This document shows, one piece after another, positions 12,200-25,000 of a DNA stretch of 64,000 nucleotides. The position numbers and the translations under genes are program-made. The notes below the pieces were generated by a model that saw only the letters and a program-made list of their open reading frames with translations, did no database searches and was not told the DNA's origin. The stretch is from Casuarina equisetifolia (taxonomy: Eukaryota; Streptophyta; Magnoliopsida; Fagales; Casuarinaceae). Every line of letters starts with the position of its first letter. Positions within the stretch are counted from its first letter, which is position 1. The stretch spans positions 22,612,021 to 22,676,020 of the forward strand of contig CM052362.1 of the NCBI GenBank assembly GCA_028551475.1, written 5' to 3'.

Positions 12200-14340
12200 A
12201 TTGACTGTTTGATGCATGGAAAACGAAATGACTGTTTGTGTTCGCAAAGAATCATGGAATATGCTCGCGATTGGTCATTGAACTTAAGCAGATTATTCAG
12301 CCAACCTTTTGCTTTCAATTTCTTTTTGTTAACTTCTTTAGAATATTGATTTTTTGGCACGACTTATGTAGTTTCCACTTTATAATAATGTTTTTTAGTT
12401 CATTCTATTTGGAATGATATAATTATCCTTTATTCTTCTATTGTTTTTTTTGGATTTTCAAATTTTTGACTTATTTCTCTGAATTACTAAAATAAAATAA
12501 AAAAATTTTGTTATTGATGACGGAAAAAATTGACTTCTGTTTGTTTATTGAAATTGAGTTCCTAAAAGTGTAAATGGTTTGGATTCAATATCAACCACTA
12601 GTTATTGAATCACGGTTGGTGGAAATTTTGATATTTGAGGGGCACCACGTTGCCAATGCCCACTTGCACCGACTAGTAGCTGGTACTTTTTGGATAATAC
12701 AATAATGATAATAATAAGTTATAAAACTTCCAATTCTTTTTTTTTTTCTCTTAGAATTTCAATTGAGCCTAACAAGATTTGAACGACGGGGATCTCTCTC
12801 TCGTTTTGTGGTTTTATTTCTTTTTTTTTTTTCTTTTATGTTGAGGTTGACTGGAATTGTAACATTTTTATGTACAAAGTCTACGAAAAGGGATATAGAA
12901 TGAGTTAATGAAAAATAAGAGAGAGACTTGATTAAAAAAGTTGCTAAACGATCTATTTCCTTCTTCAAAATTAACTTGTAAAATAATATAATGCCTTTAC
13001 ATATTAGTATATTATTCATATGGGGTGAATGTTTAAGTGTACATTGCTATAAAAAGGTCTCATGATAGTTGTTTTGGACTAACAATACAACAGGTTAGTT
13101 AAGCGAGTATAAGTTGAACTTTTATGTTTTAGACTAATAATACAGGTTAATGGATTGAGCTAGCAAGTAAGAGTCTAACCCGTTTAATTTCCTTGTCGTT
13201 GGGTTATCACTCGTTGTATTATTTGATAAAATCTTATTACATATTTATCACGATGTTCTAAATGTGTAACTAATAACATATTTAATTCCTATAAGAAGCT
13301 AATACATGTATAAAAAGAACCTTTGGTCCCATTCTTGTCACTTAAATTCTTAAACTCTCTTATCATTCTTTATAAATTTTCTCGTGTTCTTTTCAAAAGT
13401 TCTCTCATAAAAGTGATCTTAATTAAAATGTTAACTTAGTTCATCATTAAGACTTGAGTACTAAACAAATTTATCCAAATTTGTTATATGGAACTTATGT
13501 GTAACAAATGTCTTTTTCTTAACTTAGTTTCTTAATTAAGTATCAACTTTGTTTCATGATATTAGAGTTCAAGTCTCCTTATCACTCTTATCAAACCATT
13601 GTAATATAAGAACATGTTAATGATATAAATGTCGGTCATCTTTAGCCTCTATAAATTTGGATAAGCCTAAAATCTAAGCAACAAAGGCATTATTGCTGAA
13701 TTGTCCATCTTAACATGTTGACAATGCTAGATTTTCAAACTCAAATTTTTAAGAAATATAAGGAGTGTTCTCATTTTTTTTTACTTAGTTTTAAGTTGAA
13801 TATGAATTAAATAATAAAAACCCTTTTTAATACATCTCTTATGAAAAAACAACCCAAGAATATTTTATAACATCTCTACAATCTTTAATATAGGGGGTTT
13901 CCTAAGTAGTTGTTGAGTCCTTAATTTCTTAAGTTTAATTTATTGTCTGAGAATATTTCCTTTTATTTGGTTTTCCTTAATTGTCTAGGTTCCTAATTTA
14001 TCTGGGTTTCCATACTTAACAAATTTCTAATTTGTTTAGGAGTCTCTTATTTGTCAGAATTCGTATTTCTTAAGACTTTCTTAATTTTAAAGATTCTTGA
14101 TTTGTCAAGATCCTTCTAAAACTAGGTTTTAAGGATTCTAATTTACCAAGTTTCTTCTAAGATTTGGTTTAACTACCTATTTAAATAAAGTATTATTTCA
14201 GTTGTAAGCAAAATTTTTTTAGAGAATAGAAACTCCAAGGTTGTGTGATCAACTTTTGCATCCTTTATCCAATTCTTGCCAAGGATTGGTAGTGGTCCTT
14301 GACTGGTGGCGTTGCCTTTACGTCTTGGAGTTTGTTGGCA
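12200..14340. other. AT-rich intergenic DNA with decayed LTR-like segments
   Basis: No gene was recognised. Two segments look like LTR-retrotransposon debris. One runs from about 13040 to 13560 and ends at a primer-binding-site-like TGATATTAGAG, with TATAAAAAG upstream. The other, from about 13909 to 14340, starts TGTTGAGTCC, has repeated TTCCTAATT-type phrases and a TATTTAAAT box, and resembles Copia-type LTRs. Neither has a detectable partner LTR or coding domain. An imperfect direct repeat of about 55-60 bases also occurs near 13070-13180. Confidence 0.4.
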
Positions 14341-15117
14341 TCTATCTTTTATTTTTGTTATTCATATTTTCGTTTTTTTTTTTTTTCTCTTTGCCAAACA
14401 CTCACTTTTTCCACAGAAAATCCAAAAATACCAAAAAAATAATTTTTAATTATTTTCTTAATCCAAACTCGCTCAAGCCCACCGTAACATTTGTATCACT
14501 TACCTAAGCATGAAAAAAACTTCTTGAAAAAAAAAAAAAAAAACCAACCTACAAACTAAGGAAGTGAGATATTTCAGGCTTTCTGCACATATACGTGTAC
14601 TTACAATTGAACACATGCAAAGTTCTAGCATCTGTTAAAGAAAGCACGATTTTTTGTACACATCAACATCAAACCTTACGAAATGAATCGAAAACGTTTA
14701 AAGCGAAAACTTGAATTTTTTTGTTTATCTGAAGATTGATAGCTTAGTCCTCTTTTGAAACAATTTTTACGGGGATCTTCGTTGAAATACGCACACAAAA
14801 TCTTATCGGATGACCGAAAGCGTCGCATCCAGCCGACCACCGTAAATACAATATCACCCCATTGGAGCCATTCAAGCAAACTTGACGCAACAGATGACAG
14901 CGAAGCCAATGTTTCTGTTGCTCCTACCGATTGTCCAAAGGGGGTGGGTCTGCATTCAGGGCTGGGTTCTGTACGGGTTTTGGTAGACAACCCGTTACCA
15001 AAATCAGTGGAGGAAGCAATTTCTTTCTCACGGTCACGAATTGGATATTTAAATCCTTGAAAGGCTCGGTGTGTCGCTTGGTGGATAGTGAGGTCAGAGA
15101 GAGCGAGAAAGGAAGCC
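14341..15117. other. Intergenic DNA and probable promoter of the TLC gene
   Basis: The left part is AT-rich with long T and A runs. The stretch 14750-15110 is less AT-rich and open in several frames, but it shows no family similarity I recognise. It is best read as promoter plus 5' leader of the gene starting at 15118. Confidence 0.4.
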
Positions 15118-18100
15118 ATGGCTAGAACAGCGCAAAATGAGAATAATAAGGCTGGGCCTTTCTTCGTGGCCACACTGTTGCTGTGGCTTGTATCGGTTGG
15201 GTGCGAAATAGCATTCAACAAGCGCAAGGAGCTGCTGTGTATCATCGCTGGGTGTTGCTTTTTCCAAACGGCCAACTGGGTCATCCGTTCTTTCCTCTCT
15301 CGGGACCCTCTCTTCGTCAACACCTCCGTCTCTCTCCTCCACTCCTTCATCACCTCTGCCTCTGGTTCGTTCACTTGGTCATTCTTTCCTGTTGTTGTTT
15401 TGTTCCATATCTTCAATTCGTTTTCTTTTTTCTTTTTCTATGGGTGTTATCAGTGCTAGTGATGGGTTATTGTTTTTTCCTGCTTCCGATGTTTATACGC
15501 AGTTAGTGAGTGCTTTTTATTGTTGGGTTTGCTGTGGTGGTAACTTGGGTTTCATGGTATGTTCTGTTTAATGGTACGCATGAAAAGCAGTGATAAAGGG
15601 TGTTAAGCTCGTAGGGTTTGAATGGGAACTAGAGTTTGTTGTATGTATAATTGTGAAATCTGTTCAGATTGTTTAGCTCTGAGTCCAAGGGCATCATTGT
15701 ACGGGCACTTCGTACAGACAGGTTTGACCTCATGGTCGTGTGCACTTCAAGTTCAGACGCAGGCACCACGTTGTTGTGCAGCCATGGTCCTGTGTCACTT
15801 TTATTTTCTAATATGAGTAGATCTCTTTCCTGGAATGATGCATGTACGGTAGGAATCCATTATGTAATTAATGTAGCATCATGTTTATGTTATTATATCA
15901 GGCTTTTATAGGTGTGCAAGTAGCAGAGTTTTTTCTATCATTTAGGATGACGAATGTGTACTTACAGAGAGGACCTTAACGCCTCATTTAAGTTAGTACT
16001 AGGTGATTGTAATAATGCGGAGTTGCTTGCTTTGTCAGAATTTCGTGGAATGGTCTGCACTGTGGTTTCTTTCACTTGTTGGTTGAGGGTGACTTTATTT
16101 CTTTCATTTGTTTGGCGTTGGTCTTGGAGGCCTTCCAATCTCATCCTGGGATTTTATAGCTTAATTTCCCTCAAGATATAATCTCTTTGTATGAATCCAA
16201 TATCTCAGCCGACAATGAAGATGATTTGTGGCTAGGAGGGTCTCTTGTCAGTTGTCCGCAGTTGAATTTTGGGCTTCCTTTTCTTTTGTCCCTTATTCAA
16301 TGACTACTTGAAATTCCTAGCTTGGTCTTTGTTGTGGTGCAAGAGGATTGCCTCTTGTTATCTGAATTGCCCAAAATAGAAGGCTTTGTTCTGGTTGAAT
16401 AGTGATTAATGTCGTGTTTGCATGGAAAATGGAAGGGCAAGTCACAGCAAGTCCTTGGTCATACTTCTTCAAGCAATCGATAGAAGATTGTGACGACCTG
16501 AGGAAGGGATTGACTAATTACTGCATCACGGCCAAAGAATATGTCTGTATCAGCTTTGAGAGAACAGAAAATTCCCATATAGTTCTGTACCAGAAAGGCC
16601 ATGCGGGATCCTAATAATTCTTTTGTGTATCAATTGTGAAGGGGTCAGAGCATGTCTCTGTAGAGCTTAATATTTGTCAATTGAACTCGATCAAGGTTCA
16701 GATGATGAGCTGCTTTGAACTTTTAAAGCATTGAAGTTGGTATGCTTAAAGTTTCAATGACCATGAAGTCCTGCTATCAAGGAAATCAGTAAATGGTGGT
16801 TTGTTACTGTAATATTATCTTGATCAATAGGAGATTTTTTAGGACTTTTTGTGGTCTGGAGGTGGTCTTGCCTTCTAAATAAGCTCACCGGTTTCAAGAT
16901 AAAAATGGAAAACTGATTGAGTGATGTAGAGAACTGTGATTCTTATTTATTCTCTTTTTCTCTCCTAACTGTTTCTTAAATGTATCATTTGGTTGTTTTT
17001 GTTACATCAGATACTCACTTATTCTACTGCAAATCGTTTGTGGAGATGTTTTACTAGTTCTGGGTTTTGAGTTTCCGTGTCTTTTATTGTTACTAACTTC
17101 AGTCGTTCATTTCCTTTGCAGTAGTATTCATTTTAGTTAATCAGTGGTTACAAAATGGATCAAGTGGAATGTTTGAGCACTCAAAATTGTTTGGGGGTAC
17201 TTGGCCATGGGCGTATCCTGCTTTGTGTTTCTCATGTGGTTACTTCGCATATGACCAGTGGGATATGCTGCAGTATCGCTTATACAATGGTTGGATCCCT
17301 GCCATCTTAGTCCATCATCTGATACTCCTTATTTGTTTTACACTTGCTTTATATCGAAATGTCACCATCAACTACCTCATTCTCACTCTCATTTGCGAGG
17401 TATTTTCTTGATCTTCCTAAAAGTTCCCTCATGTCTTTATGTAATTCTTCTTTTCTTCTTTTTGTCCCATCTCCATCCTTAATTTATTTCCAGTTTTCTT
17501 GTCTGACTTAGTTCAATGTTAATATAAAGCTTTATTTGGCTGAGGAATAGCTTGTGTATTATCAGCATTATATCTTAAGTGAGAGTCAGATCTGAGATGA
17601 TGAAGTGTTTAATTAAACAACTTGAAGGACCTTAAAAATTAGAAATTTTGATTGCAGTGGTAATCTAGTATTTGTTTCTGTATAGTCTGTGATGTTCATG
17701 ACATGCATATCCTTCAGATAGCCAAGCCTTTTGGTAAAATCTGATTTTCGGAGTCCTAAACAAGTTCACATAAGTTATCAACATCGGGATAACAGAGAAT
17801 GTAGAGGTGGTTTGAACGCTCATGAGAGGCTTTCCTGAACAATGTGAAAGATGCCTTGAGGTCAGAAACCTCAGATCTCTTTCAATGAGACGAGAGGATC
17901 GGTCCTAAATTTCTTTGTTTTAGGAATGTTAACGAGGGTTCAACTTGTTTGGAATACAAATCAATCTTGTATATCAGTTTCATAAAATGGCAGACTTGTG
18001 CAGTGAAGAAACTTTTGAAACGTGAAAGATAGTGGCCCTAATTGTTTCAATAAAACTAACTCTTTAATTCCTGCTGTGTGATGAGGTATGCCTAAGGATG

Positions 18101-18671
18101 ATATCTGTTTTGCTGCCCTTTCATGATATGACATGGAGGAAATAAGAATCTTCATCCTGCCTATCCTTTTCTTCCATTTGATTTGTAAATACTTCTTGCC
18201 CTGCAAAGCTAGTAACTGGAAGTGGTATACCAAATTCTTTGTTTAATCTCTTTCTAGACCAAGGCTTCCAATGTTTTCAAGCCAGGTATTGACATTTTGA
18301 TACTAATCCTCGACTATATTATGTAACTGAAAATAAAATCTACTTTGATGATACAGCTGCATTCTATATTTCTACACGTGAGGAAAGTGCGACGAATGGC
18401 CGGTCTGCGTGATGCCAAGAGCAAGATTGTTAAGTTAGAATGGGTACTTAATTGGGTCACTTTCGTTTTAGCACGGCTTGTATCTCATGTTCTCATCACT
18501 GTCAAGCTCCTCAGAGATGCTCATAAGTTTGGATGGGGTGTCGAGCTGCCGCTGGCCTTAACTGGGATGGCTGGAATGAACTTGCTTAACTTTTTTCTTG
18601 GCATTGATCTTCTCAGTGCTTTCAAGAGAGAGAGGAATTCCCCGGCAAATGATCGTAGCCATCAAGAATGA
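15118..18671 (+). CDS. TLC (TRAM/LAG1/CLN8) domain membrane protein
   Basis: Three exons join in frame: 15118-15364, 17122-17399 and 18357-18671 (TGA at 18669). They give 279 residues starting MARTAQNENNKAGPFFVATL. Several hydrophobic segments spread through the chain indicate a multi-span membrane protein. The TLC signature is visible in exon 2 (YFAYDQWDMLQY, then ILVHHLILLICF) and in exon 3 (FLHVRKVRRMAGL and FVLARLVSHVLIT). TLC proteins include ceramide synthases and lipid-sensing or lipid-transport membrane proteins. This one lacks a homeobox-like N terminus and looks like the plant TMEM56/TLCD-type family (I recall At1g21790 as similar). Its substrate is unknown. Intron 1 is about 1.76 kb and intron 2 about 0.96 kb; both are GT-AG. 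Confidence 0.88.
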
Positions 18672-19132
18672 CAGAACGAAGGCTAAAAGACATTATACTT
18701 CATCTTATGTTCTATCATTGGTTGTATCCATTTTGCATAGGAGTTGTCAGTAATGTATGAAATTCATTGAGAAAAAAATTAGTGATGTATATTATGTTAC
18801 AGATGTGTGAGAAAAGACATGTATTTTCTTTTCAATTCAAGGAAGGATCGGACGGTGAATCTAAAGGATTGCATTGAGTCTCCAGCATCCACGGAATTAG
18901 TCCTAACACAACCAATCGAAGAGGAACAAAAGTTCGAAACATCTGCTAAAGGTTCTCTGTTAACTTATAACAGGGCTTATTAAAGACTCATATCGTCCTA
19001 AGAATTTAGAATAAAAGGCCATCAAGGCTTTAAGATTCCTGTGGACGTGATTTTGAGTACCAAAGAATGGTTAGCAAGTCGAGCCTGACTGGAGCTAGCT
19101 GAAAACAAAGTAAAAGCAAATATATAAATGAG
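18672..19132. other. 3' flank of the TLC gene and spacer before tRNA-Gln
   Basis: It probably contains the 3' untranslated region of the TLC gene. Nothing else was recognised. Confidence 0.5.
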
Positions 19133-19204
19133 AGGTCCCACCGGGAGTCGAACCCAGGTCGCTGGATTCAAAGTCCAGAGTGCTAACCACTACACCATGG
19201 AACC
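19133..19204 (-). tRNA. tRNA-Gln (anticodon UUG)
   Basis: The 72-base minus-strand sequence folds as a full cloverleaf. The acceptor stem GGTTCCA pairs with TGGGACC. The anticodon arm is CTGGA-CTTTGAA-TCCAG with anticodon TTG, and the T arm contains GGTTCGACTCC. No intron is present. It matches the standard plant tRNA-Gln(UUG) that I recall. Confidence 0.96.
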
Positions 19205-19801
19205 CTTGTTTTCTAGCGCCTTTATGTCTATAATCAAAACAGTCAGTAGCTAGCGAGCGATTTTGAGGCTACGAAGCATGGATAAAAAACTGACATCTTC
19301 TGTAAAGTGTAAGGCAAACTTAATGTCTTGTTGTCCCCAATTGTGGAGAGGGTGCCAAACAGTCCCATTAATGCAGAGTAGGTCCATGTGTTGTTCTAAC
19401 TCTTTTTCCTTTTTTCTTTCTTCCTTCCTTTTTATTCCCCTCTTTGCTTCAGGACAAAAAGTAAAAGCAGCTCTCTGAGTTTGATAGCTAGAAGAACACT
19501 TTTCTTCCCTTCATTCTGATCTGAATCCCGCCGGAGAAAAACATTGTCATTTTAAGCTTTAGACGTCCAGTGTCCTTAAGAGCATGTTAAACCCCTGTCC
19601 CTTTTTCGGGAAATTGTTCTTAGCAACTTTCCACGCTAGCAAATAGGAAAAAACAAGTCACTCACCATTTTTCATGTCCAGTGCCAGGGAGTATAACCCA
19701 GACATAGTTTCATGAGCTGAAAATCTCTGTCTTTGATGAGTTTTTTATCATAATTACTTGTAATGCTTTATAATAAAAATGCAGGACATCACTATCACGA
19801 A
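19205..19801. other. Spacer between two tRNA genes
   Basis: About 600 bases with no recognisable gene. Polypyrimidine stretches occur near 19400-19440. Confidence 0.5.
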
Positions 19802-19886
19802 GGGGTGGTGGCGCAGTTGGCTAGCGCGTAGGTCTCATAGCGTCTGAGATATCCTGAGGTCGAGAGTTCGAGCCTCTCTCACCCCA
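19802..19886 (+). tRNA. Elongator tRNA-Met (CAU) with an intron
   Basis: The 85-base gene begins GGGGTGGTGGCGCAGTTGG and ends CTCTCTCACCCCA. It has a T arm of GAGAG-TTCGAGC-CTCTC and the anticodon loop CTCATA. About 11 bases (GCGTCTGAGAT) interrupt the anticodon loop one base after the anticodon, at the position used by plant elongator tRNA-Met introns. Only the Tyr and elongator Met tRNA families normally carry introns in plant nuclear genomes, which supports the identity. Confidence 0.95.
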
Positions 19887-20651
19887 AATAAGTTTTTCCC
19901 ATCTTCTCTCAATTTTTTATGCATTATAATGGCAGGGAGAACCAAGTACAGGAAGTTGCCTTACCAATACTTTTCTGTCGTAGACGGATGGGAGTGGCTG
20001 AAGAGACATGAGGATTTCTTCTTTTTATTGCCGCTGTCATATGTCCGTTTGGGTTTGGATTTATGAACATCTAAATTAATGGGTTATATTTTTAGTAAAT
20101 CTGGGTCTTTTAGTACAACCGTTGTAGACTGAGCTCCCAAAGTGTCGGCTGCAAAACATAATCGCCTATTATAGTCTTAAATCAGATAAACTTGAACTTA
20201 TAGAGACTTAAGTTAATCATATAAACTTGGATGTATGTACTTTAATTAGTTCTTAAACATAATTTTTTCAAAACAATGATTAAGGCACGGAGTACTTTCT
20301 CCATGTGAAGCACTTTCTCTCTTCCCATGTGATAGAATGTCAATACTTCCAAATAGGGACAACCTTCTCTGCCAACTTCATTTGATCCAACAAGAAGATT
20401 GAAGTCGATATGCCAGGGAAGAATATTGATAGACAAGCAAACGTTCCGAGAGCAATACATGTCAAGAGTTTGGAAAATTTGCTAGAAATTTCAGATTTCA
20501 TAAACCCTGTTCATGTGAAACAAAATAAATAAACTTTAACGCTGCTGATTATCGGCACGTAATCAGCAGGTTTCAGGTGGGAAAGAATCCTAAAACTCTC
20601 AAATCTCTACAACCGAGAAACCAATTACACCTTGTTTTGTATATATCCTCC
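19887..20651. other. Spacer and 3' flank of the filament-like protein gene
   Basis: No recognisable gene. The right part should be 3' untranslated region of the minus-strand gene ending at 20652. Confidence 0.5.
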
Positions 20652-23600
20652 CTAAATTTCTAGTCGTATCCCACTCTTAGTTCGAGAGAAAAATTTCGCA
20701 AACCCATTCCGATTCTTCTCAGAACTGACATGACTTGACAGGGCCGCGGATGAAGCTGATGAAGATGATGAAGATGGTGGTGAATTCTGTTCAACTTTCC
20801 TTACTAAAGGACCAGAACTTTCATCCACAACCCTTGAGGACTCCGAACCTCGTTTAGGTGAAAATGTTCCATTAGAATGCAACTTCCACAGTTCTCCATC
20901 AGCTTTGGGAATCAGTGATGCGCCTGCAGAAAACTCGGGTAGGCGGGGGGTATCAATCAAGAAGTCTTCCAGTGTTGCTAGAGACTTCAGTTGGTTCCCA
21001 AGTGAAGCCATTGTTTTCTGGCACTCCGCAAGTTTTCCAGCAGCTACAGATAGACCCTCCTGATATCAATGAAATCTTCTGATTGTTATATGTAGAAAAT
21101 GATGCATTTGTCTTTAATAACTCCAGCAAAGAAATCATAGAAGTAAAAGTACGCAATGTATTTGTAGATAAGAAAAGTAAGTGAGGACTGACCTGCTTTA
21201 TCTTCAGTTCAACATTCGAGCTTGCAGCTTTTTGAAGATCGATTTCCTGGCTTTTCTTTGTCAACTCTTCCTCTAGTTCCCGACACTTGCCTGCAATTTT
21301 AGCTGACAAAGCCTTCTCTTTTTGAACCTCCACTTCTAAACTTTCAACTTTGGCAGTCATAGTGCTTGCTTCTGCTTCCATGCTAGAGAGTCTAGAGTCA
21401 ACAACTTGCTTCTTTTCTTTTGCAATATGTAGCTCTCTTTGCAACTCCTCCAACTTCAGTTCTGCCTCCTTCAGCTGAAGTAGGGAAGTGTTAATGCTGT
21501 CTTGACTAGTAATTAGAGCTATCTCCAGTTCATTTTTCTGTGCTTCGGTCTTTTCTAAGTTCTCTTCTAATTCAGCTATCCGACTTCTCATGGTTTCAAG
21601 CTCAGTTCTCAGAGAACTTTCTTCATTACTGGTTTGATTGGAAAACTCTGACCCAGGGCAATTGCTTCCCTTATTGGTTTCAGGTAGTGCAGCAAGTCGC
21701 TCCATTTCAAGAAAATCATCCATAAGATCAATTTGAGCAGAAGGGGAATGTAGATTTCTTTTAACAGCTTTTTCATTTTTGAATTGATCAAGCTCGGCAA
21801 TTAGGGCAGATGCCCATGAGTCCAAACAACTAGACTCAGACTTGTTTAGCTCTGAGCAACTCACCTTGCGGGTCTCAGTCTCTCCCAAGCTAAGCCTCTC
21901 TCCACTCTCTGATTGACTATCAGTGAGAGATTCGACATAAATTGAGGAGGCAGTTGTCGATTTATGATCATTAACTGGAGATGATTTGTTGGCCATTGAT
22001 TTTAGCCTCCGGCACTCAGCCTCAAGCTTGGCAACCTTCTTTATGCTCTCCAAATGTTGCTTGCTGGCCGTCTCAGCTGCTTTGGTACTCAAGTCCCTCT
22101 CAATCGTCCTGATTTCCAATTCTTCAGATTGGGACTCAAGCTCCAGTTTGAGAGCTGAGTTCTCCTTCTCCAAATATTCAAGTCTACAGAAAATTTCAGG
22201 ATCAACATTGGCAGCAGAATCAGACTCGGTAGCTTCTGCTTTGCTCTGAAGCTCAACAAGCTGGTTCTCAAGTTTCAGTCTGGTGGTTTCCCATTCACGG
22301 GTTTTCTTTGCCACAGCTTCATGGATCTTTTGCTCCTGCTCTTCTCTAGCTTGCCTTAACTGCCGGACAAGCTCCTTGAGAGCCCCATCAAGATGACTCA
22401 CCCTGTCCTCAAGTACCGTGTTTTCCTGAACTACAGACTCCAGCTGCTGCTTTATAACGATCACTTCATTCTCAGCCTTCTCCCAACCTAGACTTGCATT
22501 GAAGAGAAGAAAGATTACAAAGATGTCCTGGGTTTGAAAGACTATTTAGACAAATCAATTGCAACCAAGAGCTGAAAACAAAAATCTTATCACGACTGGT
22601 CATTTTGAGGATAAGAAACGGTAGAGATATTCCCGTGAATCATGTATTTGCGTGCTTACCAGCAACTGCTTCTTCTGCAACTTTGGCATGCTGCCTCACC
22701 AAGTCATCTTTCGCACTAACATTCACTAGAGCAGCTGATAACTTCTCCATCAGGCTTTTCACATCATCATTAGCATCTTTCTTTGATGAATCATCATCAA
22801 CATCTTCAGCACTTGCCAGAGTCTTTGATGTGACTTCAGGTGATTGACTATTATCATTGGGAGATGACTTGAATGCCTCCTGATTAAAGAATGTGACATC
22901 AGACGAAAGAATGTAAGAATTTGTTGATCTTAGAGCAATAAATCTGCCCCACATGCGGGGCTGCGGCACCTCAAACTCTTGCCAATCAAAGCTTAGGCAG
23001 GTTAATCTTAGTCAACATTTAGGCTTTTGAATTACCCTTTGCAACTCCCAATATGAGCTATATTAGTTTCTTTACATGATGAATAGTGGTCCTGATATTT
23101 GATTGATGAGCATAACTAGAACTCTGTAAAATCAACCTTGATCTACCAGGGTTGATCAACACATAAAAAATCAACAAGGGATAGCTGCCTAGCGGACAGA
23201 CTCTACACTGTACAAGATACCCCAAAATGCAATTAAACATTGCATAGCAATGGATTCACCAGGGCCAACAGACTAACTTTGGTTCCAGAGAGTGGCAATC
23301 TCATGCATCTTAAAGGAAAGTTAGTTATGCTGCAGCAATTGGGGGGCCGACTTCAAAGATCTTGGACAAGCAGCCAACAGTGCTACGACTGCAAGATGCT
23401 CATGTTTTAAATCTCACACCCTAAACCAATCATTTTGGGGTCAGAAACCAACAAAAGACAATATTAGTTTTTAAAAGCGTTCTCAAAAATTTATCATTTA
23501 GCAAGTTTACATGGAAAGAAAAGCTTCCTAGTGGTAAAATTAAAGCAGAATCTCAAACTTCTTAAATGTCATCGAAACTGGAAATAAAACCATGCAAGTT

Positions 23601-23879
23601 TTAGAGTGAACGGAGAAGAATAAGAAGTATCCAACAAAAAGGAACGCAGAGATACAGGTTTTCGTGATATATCGGTTACTTGGTCAGTAAAAGGCTATCA
23701 GAACATCTATGAAGCTCTAGAAGTCAAATGTAACAAAAATTAGTGGTAGTGAGGACTCAGCTGCGCACCTGATCATCGGAGTATCTCTCTGAATGCGAAG
23801 ATATCGAACCTGAACTCTCAGATTCGCCGGGGCTTTTGTCAGTAGATCTCCTCTTCCATAGCCACTTCCTCTTTTCCAT
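20652..23879 (-). CDS. Filament-like plant protein (FPP, long coiled coil)
   Basis: Four coding exons join in frame: 23879-23769, 22879-22660, 22487-21193 and 21059-20652 (TAG). They give 677 residues. The start [20 protein letters not shown], basic and tryptophan-containing, is typical of FPP proteins. Residues from about 70 to 560 are dominated by Glu/Lys/Leu heptads, broken near 265-300 by a Ser-rich segment and the conserved [22 protein letters not shown] motif. The tail is Ser-rich and ends [16 protein letters not shown], also family-typical. FPPs are plant-specific and have been linked to nuclear-envelope or microtubule-associated structures. No catalytic residues are expected. A likely leader intron lies upstream, with acceptor at 23927 and a possible donor at 24709. 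Confidence 0.92.
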
Positions 23880-25000
23880 TGCGTGGTCCACTTATAACAT
23901 CAAGAAGCACATGACAAAGGGTTCATCTGCATACACATATAAACCAGTGTTCAACAGGTTACTAAAAGCAATCTTAAAATCAGCCTAAAACTCGAGTAGA
24001 ACGCAAGGAACACGCAAATGGACAAAATAAAGCAACGCCGCCCTTTTTTGTTAGGCAACAGAACTCCCACCAGAAGAATGCCTTTTAAAAGCAGAAAGAC
24101 ACTTCCTCCAACAAACTCAATGCAATTTTACCGGAAAAGAAACGATGACTTGGCTTATGATTCTCAGAGCTTCGCTTCAAATCCACCACAGTGACCATCC
24201 AACCCCAACAACAAAAACATAAGACATTCCAAGAACTAAAATGGGTTCCCTCTTTTAAGTATAAATCACCAAACGTTAATTTAAGAGTACAGGAAAAAAC
24301 ACACAGACATAGATTTAGAAGAAGAAAAAAGTTTCGAGCTTCTATTCAGATTTAACACCTTAAATGGCTCCTGAAACACCCTGAAGCTGCGAAATCGCCA
24401 GAAAGACTGTACTTGAATCTCAAAATGATAGTCTCCGGGCTGCTAAAATCCTAATAAAATTTGCCAAGACATGAAGAAGATAATTCAAAATGAATGAAAC
24501 AGTGGCTGGCAGTAAGCAGAAAAACACGGAATAAGCAAATGACCTTCACAAATATTCTAAACAGGCGTGACCCATCGAAACTAAAATGCAAAAAGCCTTC
24601 TGCTTTTGCCAAACACTTAAACGAATCAACCAATAATCTTCATTGATATCCGCATACTAAAAAACTTAAAAAATAACCCATTATAAGGGGCAAGACCCAG
24701 ATCAAATACCTTTGACTGGGAGACCAAACAACCAAGAGATTAGACAGGACCCAGTCATCAATGAGTGAAACCGAAAGATGGGTTCAGTTCAGGCTTTAAA
24801 ATGAAGGTTGCAGAAACATAATGGAAGTACTTAATAAGAGTAAAGTAACTGCGAAAATCCTGTGGAATGTCAGTGAGTTTCCAGTTGCATAAAACAAACG
24901 AAATGGCAGATAATGGGGTTTCTATTCCTTATTTTTTCGCTTTTTGACCTTTTCTCCTCTTCCTCCCAAATATGAAAAGAGAGAGCATGTGACTCTGGAT
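23880..25000 (-). promoter_or_regulatory. Probable 5' leader, leader intron and promoter of the FPP gene
   Basis: On the minus strand a TATGCAG acceptor ends at 23927, 48 bases upstream of the FPP ATG. A candidate donor (CAAAG then GTATTTG) lies at 24710/24709. That would make a leader intron of about 780 bases with a non-coding first exon to its right. The splice signals are visible; transcription is inferred. A tiny upstream reading frame of eight codons starts at the first base after the acceptor (23926) and ends at 23900. Confidence 0.4.

Noticed and set aside
14241..14507. 88-codon open frame with a phenylalanine-rich stretch.
   Set aside because: The Phe run comes from a poly-T tract in LTR-like, AT-rich DNA; not credible as a protein.
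14676..15416. 246-codon minus-strand open frame overlapping the TLC gene start.
   Set aside because: It runs antisense through the conserved first exon of the TLC gene and has no family features of its own.
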